Positions 1 through 6,370 of a stretch of 12,260 bases of DNA are shown piece by piece. Made by a program: the position numbers and the translations under genes. The stretch comes from Lachnospiraceae bacterium UBA6452 (GTDB lineage Bacteria > Bacillota > Clostridia > Lachnospirales > Lachnospiraceae): contig DJNY01000175.1 of the NCBI GenBank assembly GCA_002441865.1, forward strand, positions 1 to 12,260. The letters are read 5' to 3'. The notes under the pieces were generated by a model. That model saw only the letters and a list, made by a program, of their open reading frames with translations. It did not search any database and had not been told where the DNA came from. Each line of letters begins with the position of its first letter. The stretch's first letter is position 1.

Positions 1-29
1 AGCTGCGTCCTTGAAAACTGATTCAGCAT
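1..29 (-). CDS. 5' end of a probable tRNA threonylcarbamoyladenosine dehydratase (TcdA/ThiF-like), partial
   Basis: An ATG at 29 is preceded by an AAAGGA ribosome site at good spacing and opens a frame reading MLNQFSRTQ before the window ends. From memory, this opening resembles the start of TcdA (YgdL, ThiF/E1-like family) proteins of Clostridia, which often begin M-x-x-Q-F-S-R-T. That family cyclises N6-threonylcarbamoyladenosine in tRNA using ATP. Only nine full codons are visible, so the family call is tentative, while the presence of a gene start is better supported. It lies 24 nt after the luxS stop on the same strand, with no terminator between, so it is probably co-transcribed with luxS. 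Confidence 0.45.
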
Positions 30-53
30 AATAATTCCTTTCCGTCAGACAAC

Positions 54-533
54 TTATTGTGGATAGATCAGATGGGCATCATCGATCCCGTACAGTGTTT
101 TTTCCAGATAACGATTCGCCAGATAATTTGCCATACCCAGATTCATATCCAGATAGTTGCCACAATCTTTTGGGCTTGCGCCCGGCACTTCACCGCGGTA
201 ATCTCTGATAAATTCAAACATTTCCGTCACAAGTGCTACAATATCTTTAGAAGCATAGTCACCTGCCAGCAGCAGATAAAATCCTGTTCTGCAGCCCATT
301 GGGCCGAAATAGATCACTTTATCCTTGATCTCTTCTTTATTTCTGAGGTAGGTCGCACCCAGATGCTCTATCGTATGCACCTCTGCAGTATTCATGACCG
401 GTTCTTCATTCGGTGATGTCATACGCAGATCAAATGTTGTGACAACCTCCTGTCCGATCTGATCCTTTCTGGATACATAAATACCCGGCTGTAATTTGAT
501 ATGATCTATTGTAAAACTTGCTATTTTTTCCAT
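54..533 (-). CDS. luxS: S-ribosylhomocysteine lyase LuxS
   Basis: LuxS cleaves S-ribosylhomocysteine into homocysteine and 4,5-dihydroxy-2,3-pentanedione, the precursor of autoinducer AI-2. It is a cytosolic metal-dependent step of the activated methyl cycle. The 159-residue length is typical of the family. The signature HTIEH (53-57) supplies two metal-ligand histidines and Glu56. Cys124 in PKDCGNY is the third metal ligand, and Cys81 in GPMGCRTGFY is the catalytic cysteine. All expected active-site residues are present. A GTG at 551 lies in frame, but the ribosome site GGAGGA (541-546) falls inside that extension and sits 7 nt before the ATG at 533, so 533 is the start. The gene has its own promoter and is divergent from a Pfs-like nucleosidase gene, whose classical relatives make the LuxS substrate. 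Confidence 0.97.
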   Translation of the reverse strand: MEKIASFTIDHIKLQPGIYVSRKDQIGQEVVTTFDLRMTSPNEEPVMNTAEVHTIEHLGATYLRNKEEIKDKVIYFGPMGCRTGFYLLLAGDYASKDIVALVTEMFEFIRDYRGEVPGASPKDCGNYLDMNLGMANYLANRYLEKTLYGIDDAHLIYPQ

Positions 534-540
534 TCTGATA

Positions 541-546
541 TCCTCC
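541..546 (-). promoter_or_regulatory. Shine-Dalgarno site deciding the luxS start
   Basis: GGAGGA on the minus strand lies 7 nt upstream of the ATG at 533. An in-frame GTG at 551 lies upstream of this site and has no comparable site of its own, so the shorter 159-residue LuxS is chosen. Confidence 0.85.
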
Positions 547-555
547 TTCACATGT

Positions 556-572
556 CATGTATGCGATACATG
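556..572. repeat. Perfect inverted repeat in the luxS leader (possible operator)
   Basis: CATGTAT-GCG-ATACATG is a perfect 7-bp inverted repeat with a 3-nt centre. It lies between the predicted luxS transcription start (about 588) and the luxS ribosome site (541-546). It could be an operator or a small RNA hairpin. The stem is short and AT-rich, so a weak hairpin or chance remains possible. I recognise no known regulator motif. Confidence 0.4.
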
Positions 573-594
573 GCAGCCTTCGCTTGACGTATGC

Positions 595-623
595 ATTATA
601 CGAAAAATTCAGATGTTATGCAA
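595..623 (-). promoter_or_regulatory. Sigma-A promoter of luxS
   Basis: On the minus strand TTGCAT (618-623) is separated by 17 nt from a consensus TATAAT (595-600). This predicts transcription starting near 588 and a leader of roughly 55 nt containing the inverted repeat at 556-572. Spacing and the -10 box are ideal and the -35 box matches four of six positions. Confidence 0.8.
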
Positions 624-646
624 GAGCCGATCCTGCAGATCACGGA

Positions 647-675
647 TTGACAAGTTTTCTCCCGTTCTTTATGAT
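647..675 (+). promoter_or_regulatory. Sigma-A promoter of the Pfs-like gene
   Basis: Consensus TTGACA (647-652), a 17-nt spacer, then TATGAT (670-675). Transcription should begin near 682, giving a leader of about 28 nt before the ATG at 710. This also argues against translation from earlier in-frame ATGs, which lie upstream of the predicted transcript start. Confidence 0.85.
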
Positions 676-695
676 AAAAATACTGATATATCATA
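670..695. repeat. Inverted repeat over the -10 box and start of the Pfs-like gene
   Basis: TATGATA (670-676) and TATCATA (689-695) are perfect 7-bp inverted arms 12 nt apart. They overlap the -10 box and the predicted transcription start. The inner part also holds the palindrome TGATATATCA (684-693). The position suits a repressor operator, but the arms are AT-rich and one coincides with the -10 box itself, so chance is a real alternative. Confidence 0.3.
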
Positions 696-709
696 GAACG
701 GAGTCAATT

Positions 710-1492
710 ATGTCTAACACATATTCTGCTGCAAATATCCCGGACAATTATAAAAATGCAATCCTGATACAGGGTGCCATGGATTGTGAGATCAGTGTTC
801 TGCTCTCCCGCATGGAAAATATTCAAAAAACAGAGCTGATGCAGTTTCCCTTTTATATAGGCAGGCTTTGCGGACAAAAGGTGATCGTTTCCAAGACTTT
901 TCAGGGAATGGTCAATGCCAGTGCTGCCACAACCCTTGCCATTTTGCACTTTATGCCCCGCTGTATCATCAACCAGGGGGTGTGCGGCGGGCACGATCCT
1001 GTACTTCACCGCGGAGACATGATACTTGGTGAAACGATCTTCAATTATTCCAATCTGCGTTTCTCGGATTCCCCGGATGAAAATCCGCTGCACGGCTGTA
1101 CGCAGATTGGTTGTGAATCCCTGCGCGTGGAAGATGCAGGGAAAAAATGCATCTGCTATCACAGTGATAAAAAGCTGCTTACCATCGCCCAAAAACTTTC
1201 AGCCACACATCAGATCCCTGCGCTGTCCGGTCTTTCCATAAAAACCGGAACGATCGCAAGCTGTGATGCATGGCTGAACCGTCTTGATTATATTCATTTT
1301 ATGCACACGACATTTCATACCTGCGGGGAAGATATGGAAACCGCTGCGGTTGCACAGCTCTGCCATTCTTATGATATCCCGCTGCTGAGCCTGCGCAGCT
1401 TATCCAATACGCTCGTTCATCGGGAAGATTACGAGGAGTCTTCTGCCGCTAACTGCCAGCACTTCGTATGCGCGCTTTTACCGTTGCTTTAA
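710..1492 (+). CDS. Pfs-like nucleosidase (MTA/SAH nucleosidase family) with altered active site
   Basis: A 260-residue member of the PNP/UDP phosphorylase superfamily, closest in layout to Pfs, which hydrolyses S-adenosylhomocysteine and methylthioadenosine to adenine plus the thioribose. Comparison with the E. coli protein, recalled from memory, shows conserved Glu27 (GAMDCE, E. coli Glu12), the ligand-loop region INQGVCGG (88-95) and Met209-Glu210 in EDMETAAVAQLC (E. coli Met173-Glu174). The residue equivalent to catalytic Asp197 is Asn233 (LRSLSN, codon AAT), and the usual GSAGG loop reads GVCGG. About 15 extra residues precede the core. ATG 710 is chosen because GGAG (700-703) lies 6 nt before it and the promoter lies just upstream. 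The frame stays open back to 557, but that stretch overlaps both promoters. Divergence from luxS suggests a role in the methyl cycle. Activity on SAH is uncertain. Confidence 0.8.
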   Translation: MSNTYSAANIPDNYKNAILIQGAMDCEISVLLSRMENIQKTELMQFPFYIGRLCGQKVIVSKTFQGMVNASAATTLAILHFMPRCIINQGVCGGHDPVLHRGDMILGETIFNYSNLRFSDSPDENPLHGCTQIGCESLRVEDAGKKCICYHSDKKLLTIAQKLSATHQIPALSGLSIKTGTIASCDAWLNRLDYIHFMHTTFHTCGEDMETAAVAQLCHSYDIPLLSLRSLSNTLVHREDYEESSAANCQHFVCALLPLL

Positions 1493-1494
1493 GC

Positions 1495-1803
1495 CTATGG
1501 CAGCAGTGCTGCGATCTCTTCTTCGGAGATCACGCCGACTGATTTCCGGTATACCTCGCCCTTCCGGAATACGATCAGGGTCGGAATGCTCATGACCTTG
1601 TATTTTGCTGCCAGAGCTGCCTGCTCATCCACATTGATCTTACCGACTTTTACCTCGTCATGCTTCTGTGCAAATGCATCCACGACCGGTGAAAGCATTC
1701 TGCACGGTGCACACCAGGATGCCCAGAAGTCTACCAGTACCGGCTTATCTGCCTGTAATACTTCCGTATCAAAATTTTCCGTTGTAATCTCTACTACGCT
1801 CAT
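1495..1803 (-). CDS. trxA: Thioredoxin with WCAPC active site
   Basis: A cytosolic disulfide reductase of 102 residues, the usual length for thioredoxin. It shows the buried Asp25 in LVDFWASW, the redox motif WCAPC with Cys31 and Cys34, the cis-proline Pro74 in SIPT, and the following LIVFRKGE strand. Ala replaces the usual Gly in WCGPC, a variant seen in some thioredoxins. An ATG at 1809 is also in frame, but the AGGTGG ribosome site (1811-1816) is only 1 nt from it and 7 nt from the ATG at 1803, so 1803 is preferred. The gene lies 68 nt after the zinc-ribbon gene on the same strand with no clear terminator or promoter between. Its stop is 2 nt from the stop of the convergent Pfs-like gene. 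Confidence 0.95.
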   Translation of the reverse strand: MSVVEITTENFDTEVLQADKPVLVDFWASWCAPCRMLSPVVDAFAQKHDEVKVGKINVDEQAALAAKYKVMSIPTLIVFRKGEVYRKSVGVISEEEIAALLP

Positions 1804-1810
1804 TTTCATA

Positions 1811-1816
1811 CCACCT
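1811..1816 (-). promoter_or_regulatory. Shine-Dalgarno site deciding the trxA start
   Basis: AGGTGG on the minus strand is 7 nt from the ATG at 1803 and only 1 nt from the in-frame ATG at 1809. It therefore favours the start beginning MSVVEI. Confidence 0.75.
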
Positions 1817-1871
1817 TTCTTTTCTTTAGGATTTCCTTACGTCTGTCTTTTATTCTCATACAATACCCGGT

Positions 1872-2417
1872 TTACAAAGTCTCTCTGCAGAAATAGCAGT
1901 TATAACGCTTTGGATTGTCACGCTCCGGTATCAGATTCTCTGCATTGCAATAGCCGCAGCAAACCAGTCTTTTCCCTTTCGGGATCATATCTCCCGGCAG
2001 ATAACGTTCTGCATAACGCAGCTGTCCATGGATGCGGCGTTCCTCTGCAAGCTGTTTTCTTTTCTCTTCCTGATGTTCTATCGCATCCTGTCTTGCTTTT
2101 TCTTCCAGCATCTCTGTCGTAGACTTTCCCTGCTGCCCGGTTACCGGCTTCTTTTCTGCTGTACCGGCTGTTGCACTGTTCATTGCCATATTGCCAGCCA
2201 TACTGCCGGCTGTTCTGCCTGTCGGCTGTCTGCTCTGCATACCGTTTCTCTGCATACCGCCGGTCTGTGTTCCGTTCACCGGTCTGGTCTGTGTCTGCGG
2301 CCGGTAGTCTGCCGCCGGTCTGTTTTGCACCGGATCCTCTTTTTTCACCGTTTTCAGTTTCTTTTTCTGCTGGGAGAATAAAAAGATCATTATGATCACT
2401 AATATGATAACTTCCAT
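1872..2417 (-). CDS. Unknown membrane-anchored zinc-ribbon protein
   Basis: I do not recognise this 181-residue protein as a named family. An N-terminal hydrophobic segment (about 2-14) followed by QQKKK predicts a single membrane anchor with a cytosolic body. Residues 25-100 are low complexity, rich in Gln, Thr, Gly, Met and Arg. Residues 100-137 are charged and Glu/Lys/Arg rich, probably helical or coiled coil. The C-terminus holds a likely zinc ribbon with two CxxC knuckles, Cys154/Cys157 and Cys174/Cys177. The ATG at 2417 follows an AGGAGG site located at the end of holA, and the gap to the holA stop is 5 nt, which suggests translational coupling. A cytosolic zinc ribbon tethered to the membrane could bind nucleic acid or a protein partner, but no function can be assigned. 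Confidence 0.8.
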   Translation of the reverse strand: MEVIILVIIMIFLFSQQKKKLKTVKKEDPVQNRPAADYRPQTQTRPVNGTQTGGMQRNGMQSRQPTGRTAGSMAGNMAMNSATAGTAEKKPVTGQQGKSTTEMLEEKARQDAIEHQEEKRKQLAEERRIHGQLRYAERYLPGDMIPKGKRLVCCGYCNAENLIPERDNPKRYNCYFCRETL

Positions 2418-2422
2418 TTGGC

Positions 2423-3424
2423 TTACGCCTCCTTCCTCTGGCTCTTTTTACTGCTGAACTGTATGATCAGAAGCTCTACACCCAGATTGTCCGCCATTTT
2501 ACCCGTTTTGACATTTTCTTCCGTCTCTACACACTGTTCCAGACTTTTACGTAATGTTTCTTTTTCAAACCTGGATGCCTGCGTCACATATTTGCCTGCA
2601 ATAAACGGAGATAATCCCAGCTTCGATGCAATTGATTTATTATCGTAGCCCTTTCCCTTTAACAGCTTTGTCTGGTAAAGCAGGTTATACTGCCGTGCGA
2701 TCAGGAAAAGAATACGCATTGGCGGTTCCTTCAGTGCCAGCAGATCATAATACAGCTCCAGCGCAGCTTCCTGCCTCTTTGATGCCACAGCCTCGATCAT
2801 ATCAAAAATACGGTTATTGATCTGCCGGGTGCAGATTGCATCCACATCCGCCTCCGTGATATCCGGCTTCTCCAGCGTATAACAGAGCAGTTTTTCCAGT
2901 TCCGATGCGATATTTTCCATATCACTGCCCGTGCGCTCCATAAATACGGCAAGTGCCCGCTCCGTGATCAGCTTCTTTTCTTTATTCAGCCGTCCCAATA
3001 TCCACCTGCGTAGCGTCTGCTCATCCTGTACGTTGAACTCCGCTATATAACCGACTTCCCTACATACTTTATACAGTTTGCCACGTTTATCAACCTGTGG
3101 CTCCACAAAGATAAAAAAGGATGTCTCCGGAAGCTGCTTTAAGTAGTCTGCCAGCTTATCCTGGGCAGATTTGAAAAAGCCGCTGTTTTCTACCACGATC
3201 ACACGGCGTTCCGCCAGAAACGGCATTGTTTCCGCCAGATCGATGAGCTTTTCCGGAACGGTATCTTTTCCTTCAAAATAATGATAATTCATCGTATCGT
3301 GCACATCTGCCATGGCACCCGCCAGCCTGTCACGGTACTGTTTACGCAGATAATCCTCTTCGCCCGTCAGAAGATATACATTTTTAAAATCTTTTTCCTT
3401 GATATCTCTCGCTAATCTCTGCAT
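2423..3424 (-). CDS. holA: DNA polymerase III subunit delta
   Basis: HolA is the clamp-loader subunit that opens the beta sliding clamp and works with DnaX and delta prime. The 333-residue length is normal. The N-terminal AAA+-like region begins VYLLTGEEDYL, typical for delta, and lacks a working Walker A motif as expected. The early segment MPFLAERRVIVVEN (about 87-100) is characteristic, and the middle has the SDMENIASELEKLL helix that precedes the collar. The C-terminal helical domain includes the LLALKEPPMRILFLIARQYN region. The start at 3424 has a close AAGGA and lies 20 nt after the thioesterase stop. comEC just upstream of holA is a common arrangement in Firmicutes; here a thioesterase gene sits between them. 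Confidence 0.95.
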   Translation of the reverse strand: MQRLARDIKEKDFKNVYLLTGEEDYLRKQYRDRLAGAMADVHDTMNYHYFEGKDTVPEKLIDLAETMPFLAERRVIVVENSGFFKSAQDKLADYLKQLPETSFFIFVEPQVDKRGKLYKVCREVGYIAEFNVQDEQTLRRWILGRLNKEKKLITERALAVFMERTGSDMENIASELEKLLCYTLEKPDITEADVDAICTRQINNRIFDMIEAVASKRQEAALELYYDLLALKEPPMRILFLIARQYNLLYQTKLLKGKGYDNKSIASKLGLSPFIAGKYVTQASRFEKETLRKSLEQCVETEENVKTGKMADNLGVELLIIQFSSKKSQRKEA

Positions 3425-3444
3425 TTTCCTTTTACCGGTACTTT

Positions 3445-3924
3445 TTAAAAGCCTTCCTTACTGCGCACCATGCGCATTTCTCTTCTTCTCTGTCCGGCTT
3501 CCCATTCTGCCTTTTCTGCCTCTGTCTCTACGATCAGCCCCGGCACCTCGCATGGTTTTCCGTTTTCATCCACTGCAACAATCGTCAGATATGCCCTGTT
3601 GATCGGTCTTCGCATGCCATCCATTGATTCTACATACGTATCTACCCGCACTTCCATGGAAGTATGCCCAACATATGTTATCTTTGCGATCATCACGATC
3701 AGCTCATTTACATAAGCGCCGCGGATAAACCGCAGGTTATCCACAGAAGCTGTGATCACATTCGCCTGGGAATGTCTGTTACCGACCAGGCATGCCACCT
3801 CATCGATCCAGGACATAAGCTGTCCGCCAAACAACCTGCCCATACCGTTCATATGCGTCGGTCTTAGCTTATGCACCTGTTCGATCATGGAATCCTCTAC
3901 TCTTTTTTCTTTGACTGCTGCCAT
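3445..3924 (-). CDS. Acyl-CoA thioesterase, hotdog fold (YciA/BFIT-like)
   Basis: A 159-residue single-hotdog protein of the cytosolic acyl-CoA hydrolase family, which hydrolyses acyl-CoA to free acid and CoA. The family motif is clear at 26-41: Asn26, Gly29, FGG at 32-34, Met37, Trp39 and the probable catalytic Asp41 (LFGGQLMSWIDE). The VITASVDNLRF and FIRGAYVNELIVMIAKI strands that follow match the fold. The C-terminal 25 residues are charged and helical. The frame stays open back to 4077 inside the comEC 3' end, but the ATG at 3924 has an AAGGAAG ribosome site 8 nt upstream and a good family-length fit. It lies 34 nt after comEC. Its substrate cannot be read from the sequence, and no functional link to DNA uptake is evident. 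Confidence 0.88.
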   Translation of the reverse strand: MAAVKEKRVEDSMIEQVHKLRPTHMNGMGRLFGGQLMSWIDEVACLVGNRHSQANVITASVDNLRFIRGAYVNELIVMIAKITYVGHTSMEVRVDTYVESMDGMRRPINRAYLTIVAVDENGKPCEVPGLIVETEAEKAEWEAGQRRREMRMVRSKEGF

Positions 3925-3958
3925 TCTATTCGCTTCCTTTTTCCCTAAAATATTGCTG

Positions 3959-6340
3959 TCACCATTCAGCAGCCTGATTACTTTCTGAACAGTTATATTC
4001 AGTATAACAATATTCCGGGAAAATGGAAAGCTGTACTTTCTTTTTTCCGATATGTAAGACAATTTCTCCCATCTCATCCGTACGGACTACCTGACTTCCA
4101 CTGTCTGCCAGTCTGTCCAGCGTCTCCCTGTGCGGATGCCCATAGGAATTCTCTCTGCCACAGGAGATCAGCGCAAGCCTCGGGCTGATATAAGACAGCA
4201 GCTTAGCGGAATTTGAGGTTTTTGCTCCGTGATGTGCAACTTTCAGGCAGTCAACCGTGCCGGCTCCATACTGCTTCATTGCCTGCAGTACCGCTGCATC
4301 ACAGGTTTCAGTGCTGTCTCCCGTAAGCAGCATCGTATATCCCTGCAGCATGGCATATAAGACCATGGAAGCCTCATTCTCATCTGCCACCGTCCTCTTA
4401 CCGGATGGATACAGACAGAGAAAAGAAAGTTCACCTGCCCGGATCCTGTCTCCCTGTCTGACATAAGTAATCCTGCTGCCCGATCGGTAAGCAGCCTCCC
4501 GCAGCATGGCATATGCTTCATTTTCCTCTGCCATTTCGCTTAAGAACACTGTTCCGACTGAAATTCCACACAGACCTTGCAGCAGCTCCAGACTGGCAGA
4601 ATAATGATCCTCATGGGCATGTGAAATAAAAATACCGTCTATATATCGGATCCCATGATACTGCAGATAAGGGATCAGGCGGTATTTCCCCGCCTCCTTT
4701 ACATCACTGCTGCCGCCATCCACCAAGAAGACATGTCCTCCCTTCTCCTGCAGCAGGATACAGTCTCCCTGTCCGACTGACAGCATTGTGATCCTGTTTT
4801 CAGTATGTTTCGGCAGAATCAGTAAGCATATGCTAACTATAAGCAGTACGATCCCACCGCCTCCGCTGCACCTTTTATTCTTCTTTTCCCCGCTCTTTCC
4901 GTTCTTCCTGATTTTTCTTCTATCTTGTTTTCCATCCTCTCCTTTCATCTGACACGCTCTGTTCTCTTGCTGTTTTTCCCCTTGTTTCTTCTGGTCTTCC
5001 CTATTTTTCCCATGGTATAAAAAAACCAGCGCCAAAAGCAGCAGCAGATAATATAGTATCATCTGCCAGATACGGGGTCTCCCAATGATCTGTATACTGC
5101 CTGGCAGACGCTCTGCTTTCCCGCACAGCCATCTGTAAAGTGTCAGGATATATTCCGGAATCTGCAAGAGAAGCGGAATCCGCAGCAGATATGCCAGGAT
5201 TACAAGTGGCAGAAGCACCGACATCAGCGGAATGACGACCAGATTAAGCAGCATGGCATAGACAGGGATCCCATAAAAGAACCAGAGCTGCACAGGCAGC
5301 GTAAACAGCTGGATCCCAATGCCAGGCAGCAGCTTTTCCTGCAGTTTTTTCCCTGTTTTGTGCTCTGTTCCGGTCTGAAATACCGGTTGAAACAATGCCA
5401 GTCCCAGTACTGCCCCATAAGAAAGCAGAAATCCCGCCTGCTGCACACTGTCCGGCTTTTGCAAAACCAGAAGAAACGCCGTCACTGCCATGGCAGTCAG
5501 CAGATCATAGCTTCTGCCAAGCAGCTGTGCGAAAAGCAATATGACGCACATACCACAGGCGCGGAATACTGAACTGCTCACACCAACCATTTTGCCATAC
5601 AAAAAAAGCATCCCCACGCCTGCGCAGCAGCAGAACCATACAGGCAGAAAGCATTTGCGCAGCAGTCCGTAAAAGCCCATACCCAGCAAAGAAATATGCA
5701 GACCCGAAATTGCCAGAATATGCGCGATCCCGTTTCTTTGAAACCGGGAACGTATTTCTCCGTCCAATATGCTTTTGTCTCCAAGTACCATCGCCGACAC
5801 GATTCCGGCATTTACTTCCGCCATATGCATACTGTAAAATGCCTTCGCGTCCTCCCGGATCCGGAACAATCCTTCTGCCAGTCTGTCCTCTTTCCCGGAA
5901 GCTTTCAAAAGTTCCGCATTTGTCAGCTGGAATGCATAACCAAGTGATGCGTAATAAGTACGTGCATCAAACTGTCCTTCATTTTCCGCATGTGCAAAAT
6001 ACATGACCTTACCGCAGACAATCAGCCTGCTTCCCAGAGGAGGCATCTGCGTCAGGCTTCCCTCCTGCAGATAACAGATCACGCCTGCTTTTTGCTCCTT
6101 TATTTTGTTATTTGTGTTGGAATCATCCGGTGCGAACGCCCCGGATAAGATCTGCACCTGCTGCAGATACAACAGCAGATGTCCGTTTTTTTCTTCTTTT
6201 TGCATCAGCCTGCCACTAAGAGAAAGCTGTTCCTCCTCCGGTGGAAGTTTCCCGCCCGTTTTCTGCCCTGTCAGCTGCACCAGAAACAGGATGCTGCACA
6301 ATAACAGGACAATCAAACACAGTGGTCTTTTCAGTTGCAT
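3959..6340 (-). CDS. comEC: ComEC/Rec2 DNA-uptake channel with metallo-beta-lactamase domain
   Basis: ComEC carries single-stranded DNA across the cytoplasmic membrane during natural transformation. The 793-residue length is typical. Residues 1-23 form one membrane segment, followed by an extracytoplasmic OB-like region (about 35-150). The polytopic competence domain (about 175-445) has the signature HILAISGLHISLL (207-219). Residues 443-494 are a very Lys/Glu/Gln-rich linker, followed by another membrane segment (about 496-510). The C-terminal metallo-beta-lactamase domain shows LSVGQGDCILL (520-530), HAHEDH (574-579), LLTGDS and VAHHGAKTSNS (701-711), so metal ligands look intact and nuclease activity is plausible. 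The ribosome site is weak: GGAG lies about 15 nt upstream. A stop codon three codons upstream limits the frame. It follows the GerMN lipoprotein gene by 30 nt. Confidence 0.95.
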   Translation of the reverse strand: MQLKRPLCLIVLLLCSILFLVQLTGQKTGGKLPPEEEQLSLSGRLMQKEEKNGHLLLYLQQVQILSGAFAPDDSNTNNKIKEQKAGVICYLQEGSLTQMPPLGSRLIVCGKVMYFAHAENEGQFDARTYYASLGYAFQLTNAELLKASGKEDRLAEGLFRIREDAKAFYSMHMAEVNAGIVSAMVLGDKSILDGEIRSRFQRNGIAHILAISGLHISLLGMGFYGLLRKCFLPVWFCCCAGVGMLFLYGKMVGVSSSVFRACGMCVILLFAQLLGRSYDLLTAMAVTAFLLVLQKPDSVQQAGFLLSYGAVLGLALFQPVFQTGTEHKTGKKLQEKLLPGIGIQLFTLPVQLWFFYGIPVYAMLLNLVVIPLMSVLLPLVILAYLLRIPLLLQIPEYILTLYRWLCGKAERLPGSIQIIGRPRIWQMILYYLLLLLALVFLYHGKNREDQKKQGEKQQENRACQMKGEDGKQDRRKIRKNGKSGEKKNKRCSGGGGIVLLIVSICLLILPKHTENRITMLSVGQGDCILLQEKGGHVFLVDGGSSDVKEAGKYRLIPYLQYHGIRYIDGIFISHAHEDHYSASLELLQGLCGISVGTVFLSEMAEENEAYAMLREAAYRSGSRITYVRQGDRIRAGELSFLCLYPSGKRTVADENEASMVLYAMLQGYTMLLTGDSTETCDAAVLQAMKQYGAGTVDCLKVAHHGAKTSNSAKLLSYISPRLALISCGRENSYGHPHRETLDRLADSGSQVVRTDEMGEIVLHIGKKKVQLSIFPEYCYTEYNCSESNQAAEW

Positions 6341-6370
6341 CTCATTTTACTATACTCCAGACTTTATGCG

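Noticed and set aside
557..709. In-frame upstream extension of the Pfs-like gene by 51 codons, starting at an ATG at 557.
   Set aside because: The stretch overlaps the promoters of both divergent genes, the residues do not resemble the family, and a good ribosome site precedes the ATG at 710.
704..1192. Minus-strand open frame of 162 codons opposite the Pfs-like gene.
   Set aside because: It shows no recognisable domain and lies fully inside a supported gene with its own promoter.
1804..1871. Possible separate promoter or terminator between the zinc-ribbon gene and trxA.
   Set aside because: The best pair (TTGTAT with a -10 near TAAGGA) is poor and no hairpin with a T tract is visible, so neither is annotated.
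3925..4077. In-frame upstream extension of the thioesterase gene into the comEC 3' end.
   Set aside because: The extra residues are not thioesterase-like, the overlap with comEC is large, and a good ribosome site supports the ATG at 3924.
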